DNA from: Pseudomonas chlororaphis
GTDB taxonomy: Bacteria > Pseudomonadota > Gammaproteobacteria > Pseudomonadales > Pseudomonadaceae
Direction of reading: 5' to 3'
Length of the DNA: 64,000 nt
NCBI RefSeq assembly: GCF_001921865.1
Contig: NZ_MSCT01000025.1
Coordinates: 1-64,000 of the forward strand
The position numbers were made by a program, and so were the translations under genes. The notes beneath the pieces are model-generated. The model did no database searches. It was not told the origin of the DNA and worked only from the letters and a program-made list of their open reading frames with translations. Shown one piece after another: positions 26,528 to 35,263 of the stretch; positions within the stretch are counted from its first letter, which is position 1, and every line of letters begins with the position of its first letter.

Positions 26528-26546
26528 CAGCCGACAGTAACAACGA

Positions 26547-26577
26547 ACATCGCCCCGACTCCGGGGCGATGTCGTTT
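26547..26577. terminator. Terminator between convergent spuH and the AhpD-like gene
   Basis: A 10-bp stem ACATCGCCCC (26547-26556) / GGGGCGATGT (26563-26572) with a 6-nt loop and a short T-rich tail, positioned between two converging genes. Confidence 0.7.
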
Positions 26578-26589
26578 CTGGGGAGCGCC

Positions 26590-26931
26590 TCAGCTTTTCA
26601 GCGTGTCGTAGGCCTCCAGGGTGCGCAGCGAATAGATATAGGCCGCGCCGGCATTCAGCGAAATGGCGGTGGCCAGGGTCGCCGCCACCTCTTCGCGGGT
26701 GGCCCCGGCCTTGATCGCGGCATCGGTGTGCACGCCGATGCAGCCGTCGCAGCGGGTGGTGATGGCCACGGCGATGGAAATCAGCTCGCGGGTCTTGGCA
26801 TCGAGCACGTCGTTCTCGGCTGCCGCTTCGCCCAGGGCCATATAGGCCTGGACCATTTTCGGGTTGCTCTTGCCCAGGGAGCCGAAGGCTTTCTTGACGG
26901 TGGGCAACAGCTCGGACCAATTGTTGAACAT
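26590..26931 (-). CDS. Carboxymuconolactone decarboxylase (AhpD-like) family protein
   Basis: A 113-residue all-helical protein of the CMD/AhpD fold. The redox motif CDGCIGVH (Cys61, Cys64, His68) is the AhpD-type CxxC plus histidine, which suggests thiol-disulfide or peroxide-related activity and not decarboxylation. The start at 26931 is chosen for its TGGAG ribosome site 8 nt upstream; a GTG three codons earlier is possible. It is divergent from an AraC-type regulator with about 110 nt between, a common arrangement in which the regulator controls the small oxidoreductase. The substrate is not known. Confidence 0.85.
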   Translation of the reverse strand: MFNNWSELLPTVKKAFGSLGKSNPKMVQAYMALGEAAAENDVLDAKTRELISIAVAITTRCDGCIGVHTDAAIKAGATREEVAATLATAISLNAGAAYIYSLRTLEAYDTLKS

Positions 26932-27043
26932 GGCATTCACTCCAGAAGGGGATGGGGGTGTACTGTCGCGACACCTACAGTCTTGACCATCCTGGAGCTC
27001 CGGGTTTGTCCGATCCGCTCACTTACCGACGCGATGCGCTCAA

Positions 27044-27949
27044 ATGAATTCGATCGATACCCTCATCGCCCTGGCCAATGTCCGCGGCAGCCTCGACCTG
27101 CGCTGCCAGTTTCAGGGCGACTGGGCCCTGGAGCATCCTCAGGAGGCGCTGGGCATGGCGCCGTACCACATCGTCCTGGCGGGGCATTGCCGGGTTGCGC
27201 TGCCCGACGGCCAGTACCTGCGGCTGCAAGCCGGGGACATCCTGCTGCTGCCGGAGGGTGCGCCCCATGTCTTCCTGAGCCCGGGCCAACGGGTGGCGGC
27301 CGGCACGCCGAGGGTGGAGGAGCGCGGGTTGCTGCCGGTGCATCGGCTGGGCGGCCCGCAGGTCGAGCTGGACATGCTCTGCGGGCGTTTTTTCTACAAC
27401 CGCGCCTCGCTGCTGTTCGGCGCCTTGCCGCCGTACCTGCTGATTCCAGGCTCGGCCCTGCCCGATCAAGGGCCGCTGGCGGCGCTGGTGGGCCTGTTGC
27501 GTGGCGAGGCCGATGGCGACCAGGCCGGTGCCCGATTCTTGCTGGATGCGCTGTCGTCGGCGCTCTTCACCCTGATGCTGCGGGCATACCTGGCCAGCGC
27601 GGCGCCGGGCAGCGGCGCCTTGGCCTTACTCGGCGACAAACGCCTGGGGCGTGCCTGGCAGGCAATGCTCGCCGACCCCGCCCACGAGTGGACCATCGAC
27701 AGCCTGGCCCAGGCCGCGGCGATGTCCCGGGCGACCTTCATGCGGGCGTTCGTGCGGGTGGCCGGGGTGTCGCCCTGGGCGCTGCTGACCCAGGTCCGCA
27801 TGGAGCGGGCATTCGGTTTGCTCAGGCATTCGCACTTGAGTTTGAGCGAGATCGCCGACCAGGTTGGCTACCAGTCCCTGGCGGCCTTCAGCAAGAAGTT
27901 CAAGCAGGCCTACGGCGAAGCCCCGGGCAAGCTCAGGCGCCAGCTCTGA
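27044..27949 (+). CDS. AraC-family regulator with cupin sensor domain
   Basis: A 301-residue regulator. The N-terminal half (about 1-170) is a cupin_6-type beta-barrel (YHIVLAGHCRVALPDGQYLRLQAGDILLLPEGAPH), which would bind a small ligand. The C-terminal half (about 195-301) is a double HTH AraC domain with WTIDSLAQAAAMSRATFMRAF and LSEIADQVGYQSLAAFSKKFKQAYGEAPGKLRR. It is divergent from the AhpD-like gene, its probable target. No clear ribosome site precedes ATG 27044. The inducer cannot be told. Confidence 0.88.
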   Translation: MNSIDTLIALANVRGSLDLRCQFQGDWALEHPQEALGMAPYHIVLAGHCRVALPDGQYLRLQAGDILLLPEGAPHVFLSPGQRVAAGTPRVEERGLLPVHRLGGPQVELDMLCGRFFYNRASLLFGALPPYLLIPGSALPDQGPLAALVGLLRGEADGDQAGARFLLDALSSALFTLMLRAYLASAAPGSGALALLGDKRLGRAWQAMLADPAHEWTIDSLAQAAAMSRATFMRAFVRVAGVSPWALLTQVRMERAFGLLRHSHLSLSEIADQVGYQSLAAFSKKFKQAYGEAPGKLRRQL

Positions 27950-27964
27950 CGGCATATGCGAGCC

Positions 27965-28046
27965 CCTGTAGGAGCGAGCTTGCTCGCGATAGCGTTGTAC
28001 CTGATACAACGCGGTGCCCGCATCGCCAGCAAGCTGGCTCCTACAG
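27965..28046. repeat. REP pair (outward type) with inner hairpin
   Basis: CTGTAGGAGCGAGCTTGCTC (from 27965) and its inverted partner ending GGCTCCTACAG (28046) flank a small perfect hairpin GCGTTGTA / TACAACGC. The second arm has the variant head CCAGCAAGCTGG in place of CGAGCAAGCTCG, with both sides of the small stem changed together. It separates the AraC gene from the acylase gene, which converge. Confidence 0.85.
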
Positions 28047-28057
28047 ATGCGAGGCGT

Positions 28058-30469
28058 TTATTGCGCCGCCCGCGCCGGCAGCAGCTTCAGGGTGCTGTGG
28101 GTATTGGCCGTGACTTCTTCCTCGCTGAAGTGCGCCTGCTGGTACACCCCTTCGATGTAGGCCTCGGCCTGGTCCTGGTAATGCTTGTCGAACGGTACGC
28201 CGCTTTGCCCGACCGGGTTGATGGTCAGGCTGTGGGCCGGGTCGGCGAAGTCGATCAGGCGCCGGGTCGAAGGGCCGTAGGTCACCGGCCAGGGCGCTGG
28301 GCCGATCTTCGCCGACTGGTTGTTCGGTACTTCGTGGGTACCCGGCGCGGCGAACGGGCCGACGTTGAACACCCGGTCCAGGGGCTTTTGCAGGCCCAGC
28401 GGGTGGCCGTGGGTCAGGGTATGCGCCTGGCCCCAGAGCCATCTTGTCGAATCGTCGCCGAAGGTCGCCTTGAGGTGGGCGAGGCTGGCGCACCAGGCGG
28501 CCTTGACCGTGTCGGCGCGGGTTTCCTTGCCCAGGGTGTTGCGGTTGTCCCACCACGGCGAGTCGGCGGAAGCGGCCAGCCGCGGCAGGGCGGCGTCGAT
28601 CACCCGGGTGGTCAGCAGGGTGTCGAAGAAGGCGTCGCCCAGCTCGTCGTGGAAAGCCGCGTCGGTGAGGTCGAAGAGGAACTGGTTGAACAGGGTGGCG
28701 CTGGTCGAATCCAGCGGATAGTCGCCTTTCCACTGCGCCAGTTGTTCCACCAGCTTGAGCTCCTGCGGGTCGCTGACCACCTCGCGCAGCACCGGCAGCA
28801 AGGGTGCCAGCAGGCGCGGGCCGTAGGCGGTGACGGTGCCCAGCTGGAGTTTCTGGCTGGTTTCGAGATCCCATTTCACGCTCTTGTCGCTGAGCTGGCG
28901 GTCCAGTTGCTGGCCGCGGTCGGCGAGGTTGTAGTAGCCGGGGATCTCCATGCCGGTGGGCGAGAGCGGCTGGAAGTTGGCCGAGACGATATAGCCGCGC
29001 GCCGGGTTTTCTTCCTGCGGGTTGGCGCTGAACGGGTAGAAGCCGTCCTTGTCCGCCAGCGAGGTGCTGCCGTCGAGGATGAACGCGGCCTTGGCTCCGG
29101 TCGGGCGTTTGGGCAGCAGCGCCGCGGCCCACCAGCCGATGTCGCCCTTGGCGTTGGCCCAGACGATGTTCAAGCCCGGCGCCTGGACCTTGGCCGCGGC
29201 GCTGCGGGCCTTGGCCAGGGTGTCGGCGCGGTTGAGCTGGTAGAAGCCGTCGAGGATCGGGTTCGGCGTCTCCAGGAACGCCCACCACATGGCGATCGGC
29301 GTCTTGCCGGCGTTGGCCCCGAGCACGTCGTTGACGATCGGCCCGTGGGGCGACTGGCGCAGGATCTGGGTGACCGGCGGCTGGCCCTTGACCGCGATCT
29401 GCTGCTCGCTGGTGACCAGGTCGACCCACTTGCCGCGGTACCAGACCTGGTTGGAGTTGTTCGGGTTGACCTTCTCGGCGATCAGGTCGAGGTCGTCGTT
29501 CTGGAACATCGTCAGGCTCCAGCCGAAGTCCAGGTTGTGACCGAGAAAGGCGAAGGGCACCAGCGCCTGGTGATGGCCGTAGAGTTCGAAGCCCGGCGCC
29601 GACAGTTGCGCCTCGTACCAGACCGACGGCACCGCGAAGCGGATGTGCGGGTCGCCGGCCAGCAGCGGCTTGCCGCTCTTGGTGCGGCTGCCGGAGACCG
29701 CCCAGGCGTTGCTGCCCTCGAATTGCGGCAGGCCGGCGTCGGCCAGGGCCTCTTCGCTCAGCCGGGCGATGGCACCCAGGTCCTGCCAGTCGCTGGCAGC
29801 AAGGCTGGGTGCCTGCGGGGTGCGGCCCTTGGCCAGGACGCCCTTGGGTTGCCAGTCGAGGTCGAAGACTTTCAGGTAGTCGCTGCCGAGCTGGTCGCGC
29901 ACATAGGTCAGCAGCGGCTCGGTACGGAAGGCCGCGGCGAAGCTGTAGGCCATGTAGCCGGCGACGCTGATGCTGTCTTCGGCGGTGAAGGAGCGCTTGG
30001 GAATGCCCAGGACGTCGAATTCGATCGGTTGCGGGTGCGTGTTCTGATATTGGTTGATCCCGTCCAGATAGGCTTGCAGGCCCTTCCAGGCCGGGGACTG
30101 GCGGTCGAGCCCGGCGACGTAGCTTTCGGCGCGCTCGCGGATGCGCAGGCTACGGAACAGTTTGTCGGTATCGAGCAGCTTCGGCCCCAGCACTTCGGCC
30201 AGCTCGCCGCGGGCCAGGCGCCGCATGATCTCCATCTGGAACAGCCGGTCCTGGGCATGGACGTAGCCCAGCGCGCGGTACAGGTCGGCTTCGTTTTCCG
30301 CGCGGATATGCGGCACGCCGCGTTCGTCGTACCGCACCGTGACCGAGCCCTGCAGGCGCTCCAGCTCGACCTGGCCCTGGCGCGACGGCTGCTTGCTGTA
30401 CAGGTACCAGCCCCCTCCCGCGGCAAGGGCGAGGATCAGGACGGCGAGTACGGTCAGGGCGCGTTTCAT
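28058..30469 (-). CDS. hacB: Penicillin acylase-family Ntn hydrolase (HacB-like)
   Basis: An 803-residue precursor of an N-terminal-nucleophile amidase, exported by a signal or anchor sequence (RALTVLAVLILALAAGGGWYLYS). An alpha chain and spacer precede the autocleavage point GSNAWAVSG; Ser253 becomes the N-terminal nucleophile of the beta chain, with HIRFAVPSVWYEAQL and NNQSAKIGPAPW further on. Pseudomonads carry several such enzymes that deacylate acyl-homoserine lactones (PvdQ, QuiP, HacB). The place beside the spu genes matches HacB of PAO1 as I recall, so quorum-signal or other N-acyl amide hydrolysis is likely, though the natural substrate is unproven. Strong AAGGAG ribosome site; start at 30469, not the longer frame to 30550. 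Confidence 0.85.
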   Translation of the reverse strand: MKRALTVLAVLILALAAGGGWYLYSKQPSRQGQVELERLQGSVTVRYDERGVPHIRAENEADLYRALGYVHAQDRLFQMEIMRRLARGELAEVLGPKLLDTDKLFRSLRIRERAESYVAGLDRQSPAWKGLQAYLDGINQYQNTHPQPIEFDVLGIPKRSFTAEDSISVAGYMAYSFAAAFRTEPLLTYVRDQLGSDYLKVFDLDWQPKGVLAKGRTPQAPSLAASDWQDLGAIARLSEEALADAGLPQFEGSNAWAVSGSRTKSGKPLLAGDPHIRFAVPSVWYEAQLSAPGFELYGHHQALVPFAFLGHNLDFGWSLTMFQNDDLDLIAEKVNPNNSNQVWYRGKWVDLVTSEQQIAVKGQPPVTQILRQSPHGPIVNDVLGANAGKTPIAMWWAFLETPNPILDGFYQLNRADTLAKARSAAAKVQAPGLNIVWANAKGDIGWWAAALLPKRPTGAKAAFILDGSTSLADKDGFYPFSANPQEENPARGYIVSANFQPLSPTGMEIPGYYNLADRGQQLDRQLSDKSVKWDLETSQKLQLGTVTAYGPRLLAPLLPVLREVVSDPQELKLVEQLAQWKGDYPLDSTSATLFNQFLFDLTDAAFHDELGDAFFDTLLTTRVIDAALPRLAASADSPWWDNRNTLGKETRADTVKAAWCASLAHLKATFGDDSTRWLWGQAHTLTHGHPLGLQKPLDRVFNVGPFAAPGTHEVPNNQSAKIGPAPWPVTYGPSTRRLIDFADPAHSLTINPVGQSGVPFDKHYQDQAEAYIEGVYQQAHFSEEEVTANTHSTLKLLPARAAQ

Positions 30470-30574
30470 GGTGACTCCTTGTTCTTTTTGCGATTGCCTA
30501 CCGCGGGGAAGGCAAACATTTAGCACAGGCCTTCTGTGCCGGGCATCCATCGTCTTGGAAAAGTCAGGAATGCC

Positions 30575-31153
30575 TCAATCCGTCGAGTTCGGCCATGGAC
30601 AATAACAGCCCACCGCCAGGGTGTGGGTGGCGTCGACCGTGCGGCCTTCGTGCAGGGCCTGGAGAATCGGTTCGATGAAGCTGTTGCTGGAGTTGCAGGT
30701 CAGGCCCTCGCTGTAGGGGCCGAAGTAGGCCAGCTTGCCGCTGCGGTCCCAGATCGCCACGGCCGGGCTGGCGGGGATCTGTTCCGAGCCGGGCAGGCCG
30801 TCGAGGATGTTCAGGCGGCTCAGGGTGGCGGGCAACTGACCATGGCTGCCGGCCTTTTGCACCGAGTAGAACTCCACGCCCTGTGGGCCATAGTGTTCGA
30901 TCAGTTCGGCCAGGTGCTGCTGGTTGCCGACGTTGCACGGGCAAGCCGGGTCCCAGAAGTGCACCAGGCGGATGGCGCCTTCGCCGGCCAGCTCCGCCGG
31001 CAATTGCAGCGGGTCGCCGGAGAACACCGCGGTGTGCTCGCTGAAGGCCCGCAGAAAACGTCCCTGGAACCAGTCGTAGGCACTCCACAGCACCCCGGCG
31101 CACAGGAGGGCGAGCAGGCTGGCAAGCAGGGTCGTGCGGTAGGGCAGACGCAT
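30575..31153 (-). CDS. DUF6436 protein with thioredoxin-like fold
   Basis: A 192-residue membrane-anchored protein: an N-terminal hydrophobic segment (TTLLASLLALLCAGVLW) followed by a periplasmic domain of thioredoxin-like layout with VHFWDPACPCNVGNQQHLAEL, where the active-site region reads ACPC in place of CxxC, and the cis-Pro region ASPAVAIWD. Two further cysteines occur near the C-terminus (VGCYCPWP). The start at 31153 has GAGG 10 nt upstream; ATG 31162 would leave no spacing. It follows the acylase gene on the same strand, 105 nt upstream. A redox or metal role is suggested by the cysteines but not established. Confidence 0.78.
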   Translation of the reverse strand: MRLPYRTTLLASLLALLCAGVLWSAYDWFQGRFLRAFSEHTAVFSGDPLQLPAELAGEGAIRLVHFWDPACPCNVGNQQHLAELIEHYGPQGVEFYSVQKAGSHGQLPATLSRLNILDGLPGSEQIPASPAVAIWDRSGKLAYFGPYSEGLTCNSSNSFIEPILQALHEGRTVDATHTLAVGCYCPWPNSTD

Positions 31154-31262
31154 ACGGATCATTCCTCGAAGGTCGCGTAGCTTGCCATGCTTGCCCCGAC
31201 AGATGAATATCGCAGGCCGATAAAGCCTGTTTCGCGTTCCGCGCCACCCTTGGAAAATCCTT

Positions 31263-32186
31263 ATGTCCGCGACCTTCGACCCCGATCTTCTGCGTGCCAG
31301 CCTGCGGCCCTTGGCCGAGGCGCAGCCGCTCTCGGCACAGGCGCAGGCCTATCAGCGCTTCTACGGGCTGGATTTGCCGGCCAGGCGCGGGCTCGGGCGT
31401 TTCACGGTCGGCGGCTACGAGGTGGTCGGCCAGGTCTGGTGGCCCGAACAACCGGTGGCCACGCTGTTTCTGTTGCACGGTTTCTACGACCATATGGGCC
31501 TGTACCGGCATGTGATCGAGTGGGCGCTGCGGCGGCAGTGGGTGGTGATCGCCTGCGACTTGCCGGGCCACGGCCTGTCCAGCGGCGAGCGCGCCAGCAT
31601 CGATGACTTCGCGGTCTACCAGGCGGTGCTGCAAGGCTTGTTCGACGAGGCCCGCGCCCTCGATCTGCCCCAGCCCTGGCACCTGTGTGGGCAAAGCACG
31701 GGCGGCGCGATCGTCATCGACCATCTGCTCAACCAGGGCGCGCAGAGCCCGGCCCAGGGCCAGGTGATTCTGCTCTCGCCCCTGGTGCGGCCGCGTGCCT
31801 GGGGTTGGTCGAAGCTCAGCTATTACCTGCTGCGGCCCTTCGTCAACGGCATTGCCCGACGCTTCAGCGAGAACTCCACCGACCCCGGTTTCCTGCCGTT
31901 CCTGCAGAGCGACCCGTTGCAGCCCCTGCGCCTGCCGACCGCCTGGGTCGGAGCGCTGGCGCGGTGGATCAAGCGCATCGAGTTGGCCCCGCGCAGCAAC
32001 CGGCAGTTGCTGATCGTGCAGGGGCAGGCGGACATGACGGTGGATTGGCAGCACAACCTGCAAGTGATCCGGGAGAAATTCCAGCAGCCCCAGGTGCTGA
32101 TGCTGCCCGAGGCGCGGCATCACCTGGCGAATGAGGCGGCAAGCATTCGCCAGGAGTACTTCGCGTTCCTCGATCAGCGCCTCTGA
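31263..32186 (+). CDS. Alpha/beta hydrolase
   Basis: A 307-residue serine hydrolase of the monoacylglycerol-lipase-like (Hydrolase_4) type. Oxyanion motif LHGFYDHMG (71-79), CDLPGHGLSSG (98-108), nucleophile elbow GQSTGG with Ser145, and the C-terminal histidine in ARHHLANE are all visible. No signal peptide, so it is cytoplasmic. It is divergent from the DUF6436 gene with 109 nt between. The substrate is most likely a lipid or ester, by family only. Confidence 0.88.
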   Translation: MSATFDPDLLRASLRPLAEAQPLSAQAQAYQRFYGLDLPARRGLGRFTVGGYEVVGQVWWPEQPVATLFLLHGFYDHMGLYRHVIEWALRRQWVVIACDLPGHGLSSGERASIDDFAVYQAVLQGLFDEARALDLPQPWHLCGQSTGGAIVIDHLLNQGAQSPAQGQVILLSPLVRPRAWGWSKLSYYLLRPFVNGIARRFSENSTDPGFLPFLQSDPLQPLRLPTAWVGALARWIKRIELAPRSNRQLLIVQGQADMTVDWQHNLQVIREKFQQPQVLMLPEARHHLANEAASIRQEYFAFLDQRL

Positions 32187-32304
32187 GCGGCCCCGAGCAG
32201 CCTCAAGAGCGCGACCGCTGCGCGCTCGATCGCAGGCTTCGCCAGCGGCTACAAAGGCATGCAGAGGCTGCGGTAGGTCCGCAGGACCTCGGCGGTGGCA
32301 GGTT

Positions 32305-33057
32305 TTAAGGGGCGAGGCTGGAAGCGCTCTGGCCGACGGCCAGCCCGGCGCGGATCGCGGCGAGGGCGGCCTGGTAGTAGGCCTTGCCTTCGGCGGATTC
32401 GGCGAAGTTGGCGAACTCTTCCAGCTCAGGGTCGGACAGGTCGCGATAGACGTACAGCAGGGTGTTGTTCAGGTCGTTGCCGATCTGCGCCATCAGCCGC
32501 TGGCGCTGGCCGTTGAGCATGTTCTGCGCCTGGCCCGCGCCCAGCAGGCCGGGAATCATCTGGCTCAGGCTGTCGGCCGCGACCCCGGCGATCGCCAGGC
32601 TGACCTCGGCGCCGGCTTCGCGTGCCGGCAGCGCCTGGGCCAGGTGGCCGATGATCAGTTGGCGGGTATCGCTGGCCTGCATCTTCGGCAAGCCCTGGGC
32701 ATTTTTCGCCAGCTGGTCGCGGCGGGTCGCCAACAGTTCGGCGGCGATGATCTTGCGCCCCAGCGGCGACTGGAAAAACGCCAGCGCCGGCTTCGGGTCG
32801 GCGAGGTTCTGCCGCAGTTGCGTCTGGGCGCGTTGGTCCATGGCCTGCGGGGCGAAGCGCTGGTTGCTGTTGTTGACCAGCGCCTGATAGACCGCTGGTG
32901 GCAGGCTATTCTGGTAACGCTGTTGGGCGGCGGTGAGGGCATCGTTGAAATGCGCGCGTTGTTCCGGCCAGCCGGCGACCTTGTACAACTGGTCGTGGCC
33001 GTCTGCCCAGGCGGGCAACACACAGAACATCAACAGTGAAAAAAGCAAACGGCGCAT
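32305..33057 (-). CDS. DUF2059 domain-containing periplasmic protein
   Basis: A 250-residue secreted protein with a signal peptide (RRLLFSLLMFCVLPAWA, cleaved before DGHDQLY) and a helical DUF2059 domain in its C-terminal half (DLNNTLLYVYRDLSDPELEEFANFAES). No catalytic motif is seen. It is convergent with the hydrolase gene and divergent from the 2OG oxygenase gene. The function is unknown. Confidence 0.8.
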   Translation of the reverse strand: MRRLLFSLLMFCVLPAWADGHDQLYKVAGWPEQRAHFNDALTAAQQRYQNSLPPAVYQALVNNSNQRFAPQAMDQRAQTQLRQNLADPKPALAFFQSPLGRKIIAAELLATRRDQLAKNAQGLPKMQASDTRQLIIGHLAQALPAREAGAEVSLAIAGVAADSLSQMIPGLLGAGQAQNMLNGQRQRLMAQIGNDLNNTLLYVYRDLSDPELEEFANFAESAEGKAYYQAALAAIRAGLAVGQSASSLAP

Positions 33058-33227
33058 AAGGACTCCTGTCGGCAGCCCACTATTCTCCGGGGCCAGGCGA
33101 TGGTTGTCGAGAATTCGTATCAGGTTCAGTACGCAAACTGTCCGATCAAACGATGAGTGTCGCGGTCATCGAGGTGTTGGTCAGAATTTTCTTTGGCATC
33201 TGTTGGATTTATCTAGCTGTGGATACT

Positions 33228-33860
33228 ATGCGCGCCATGCAAATACCCTCTGATCACCCACTGCTGTTACGCATCGTCGATGACCTGGCCGCCAGTGGCT
33301 GGTCGCAGCAGAATATCTTCCTGCCAGAAGCTCTGACCCTGGAGCTGGCGGCCGAGTGCCGTAAACGCGCGGCTGAAGGCGAACTGGCGCCGGCGGCGGT
33401 GGGCCGGGGTTTGGCGCAGGAGATTCGCGAGGGTATCCGCGGCGATCATATCCAGTGGCTCGAGCCCGGCCAGGCCGACTGTTGCGACGTCTACATGGGC
33501 TTGATGGACAGCCTGCGCGAAGCGCTGAACCGGGGCCTGTTCCTCGGCCTGGAGGACTTCGAAAGCCACTTCGCCCTGTACCCGCCGGGGGCGTTCTACC
33601 TCAAGCATGTCGACCGCTTCCGCGATGACGACCGGCGCATGGTCTCGGCGGTGATCTACCTCAACCAGGACTGGTTGCCCGAGCAGGGCGGGCAGTTGCG
33701 CATGTACCTGGGCGACGGGGCCGAGCACGATGTGGATCCCGCCGCCGGCCGGCTGGTGGTGTTCCTGTCCGGCGAAGTGCCCCATGAAGTCCTGCCCGCG
33801 ACCCGCGAACGCCTGTCCCTGACAGGCTGGTTCCGCCGGCGCGGCAACGAGCCGTTCTGA
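33228..33860 (+). CDS. 2-oxoglutarate/Fe(II)-dependent oxygenase
   Basis: A 210-residue double-stranded-beta-helix oxygenase of the prolyl-4-hydroxylase type. The iron triad is His and Asp in YLKHVDRFRDDDRR with the distal His in VPHEVLPATRERLSLTGWF, and the arginine of RLSLTGWFRRR binds 2-oxoglutarate. It resembles PiuC/YbiX-like and PHD-type enzymes acting on proteins or siderophore-related targets. The open frame starts upstream at 33153, but that stretch reads as spurious hydrophobic sequence; 33228 (or 33237) is a better start, without a convincing ribosome site. It is followed 2 nt later by the DUF523 gene, so the two are coupled. Confidence 0.85.
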   Translation: MRAMQIPSDHPLLLRIVDDLAASGWSQQNIFLPEALTLELAAECRKRAAEGELAPAAVGRGLAQEIREGIRGDHIQWLEPGQADCCDVYMGLMDSLREALNRGLFLGLEDFESHFALYPPGAFYLKHVDRFRDDDRRMVSAVIYLNQDWLPEQGGQLRMYLGDGAEHDVDPAAGRLVVFLSGEVPHEVLPATRERLSLTGWFRRRGNEPF

Positions 33861-33862
33861 AC

Positions 33863-34345
33863 ATGCACAAGATCCTTGTCAGCCGTTGCTTGCTGGGCCA
33901 CCGCGTGCGCTACGACGGTGGGGCCAGCGGGCCGTTTGACGTATTGGCGCGTTGGCAGGCCGAGGGGCGGGTGGTCGCGTTGTGCCCGGAGGTCGCCGGC
34001 GGCTTGCCGACGCCGCGGGCCGCCGCGGAAATTCCCGGTGGGCAGGGCGGCGAAGTGCTCGATGGCCTGGCGCAGGTCATCACCACCGAGGGTGAGGATG
34101 TCAGCGCCGAGTTTCTCAGCGGTGCGCGGCAGGCGCTGGAGTTGGTGCGCGCGAACGGCATCCGCGTCGCGGTGCTCAAGGCCAACAGCCCGTCCTGCGG
34201 CAACCTGCTGACCTACGACGGTACCTTCAGCGGGACCAAGGTCAGCGGCGAGGGCGTGACGGCGGCGTTATTGAAACGCGCCGGAGTGCTGGTGTTCAGC
34301 GAGCTGGAACTGGCCGAAGCGGCCGCCGCCCTGGCGGCTCTCTAA
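33863..34345 (+). CDS. DUF523 protein
   Basis: A 160-residue protein of the DUF523 family. Conserved cysteines are seen in LVSRCLLGHRVRYDGG, VALCPEVAGGLPTPR and LKANSPSCG, a pattern of three cysteines suited to metal or cluster binding. It starts 2 nt after the oxygenase stop, so it belongs to the same transcript. No activity is established for the family as far as I know. Confidence 0.85.
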   Translation: MHKILVSRCLLGHRVRYDGGASGPFDVLARWQAEGRVVALCPEVAGGLPTPRAAAEIPGGQGGEVLDGLAQVITTEGEDVSAEFLSGARQALELVRANGIRVAVLKANSPSCGNLLTYDGTFSGTKVSGEGVTAALLKRAGVLVFSELELAEAAAALAAL

Positions 34346-34356
34346 ACCCTGCGAAC

Positions 34357-35130
34357 TCAAGGCTTGGGCGGCTTGCTCGCATCCATGCCGAACCATTTTT
34401 CCGACAATGCCATCAGCCGGCCATCGGCCTTGATGCGCTGCAACGCGCCGTCGAGGCTGGCCTGGAACGCCGGGTTTCCTTTCTGGAACGGGATCGCCAG
34501 GCTCAGCGTCGGCCCGACCTTGGCGCCTTCTTTTACCGGCAGGCGGCTGTCGCGGATGGCGTAGGGGATCAGCAGGCGGTCGCTGATGGCGGCGTCGAGC
34601 TGCTTGTCCGCCACATCCTTGATCGGCTGCTGGGCGTTCGGGTAACTGCGCAGGTCGATACCTTCCACGGTACGCGCCTGCTCGACGAACTGGCTGCCCT
34701 GGGCTACGCCCAGCGCCTGGCCCTGGAGCGCTTGCAGGCTGCCGAGCGGGCGCTGTTCTTCCTTGCGCACGATCAATTGCGCGCTGGAATAGCTATAAGG
34801 TTCGCTGAAGTCGAAACGATCCTTGAGTTCCGGGGTCATTGCTATGTGATTGATGGCGACGTCGTAGCGGCCGCTTTCGACGCCGGGCAGCAAGTCGGCG
34901 GCGTCGGTGACCACGAAGTCCGCGCGTACATCCAGCTCGCGGGCCAGCAGTTGGCCCAACTCGACCTCGAAGCCGGCGAGCTTGCCGTCGTCCTTGAAGT
35001 TGAAAGGCGGGGTATTGGCTTCCAGGGCGATCCGCAGCTCCCCGCGGTCATTCACGTCGTCGATCAGTTCGGCTTGAGCGTAAGTGCTCACAAGAGGCAG
35101 CAAAAGTATCAGGCCAGGCAGAAAACGCAT
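34357..35130 (-). CDS. Amino-acid ABC-type periplasmic substrate-binding protein
   Basis: A 257-residue SBP_bac_3 binding protein. The signal peptide is RFLPGLILLLPLVSTYAQA, cleaved before ELIDDV. The core motifs are RGELRIALEANTPPFNFKD, GKLAGFEVELGQLLARELDV and YDVAINHIAMTPELKDRFDFS, giving the arginine (ligand carboxylate) and the aromatic stacking positions of polar amino-acid binders. ATG 35130 is used, with AGGAG upstream on the reverse strand. No permease or ATPase is near, so it is an orphan binding protein. The ligand is unknown. Confidence 0.88.
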   Translation of the reverse strand: MRFLPGLILLLPLVSTYAQAELIDDVNDRGELRIALEANTPPFNFKDDGKLAGFEVELGQLLARELDVRADFVVTDAADLLPGVESGRYDVAINHIAMTPELKDRFDFSEPYSYSSAQLIVRKEEQRPLGSLQALQGQALGVAQGSQFVEQARTVEGIDLRSYPNAQQPIKDVADKQLDAAISDRLLIPYAIRDSRLPVKEGAKVGPTLSLAIPFQKGNPAFQASLDGALQRIKADGRLMALSEKWFGMDASKPPKP

Positions 35131-35263
35131 GGTCACTCCTTGAATTTATATGGGCGATGCGCTGTTCAGGCTCGCTTTGCTATGGTGTTGATTGCCCTTC
35201 GACAACGATATGCCACGAAGTTGTCATAACCGTACCGATTTTGCGGAAAAACTGGAGAAGAGA

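Noticed and set aside
33153..33227. N-terminal extension of the 2OG oxygenase with a membrane-like segment
   Set aside because: No ribosome site, and the conserved domain starts after 33228; the hydrophobic stretch is likely non-coding sequence read in frame.
33228..33860. 2OG oxygenase as the missing PhnY partner of the PhnZ-like protein
   Set aside because: It is 29 kb away, coupled to a DUF523 gene, and has the prolyl-hydroxylase type layout, not that of PhnY.
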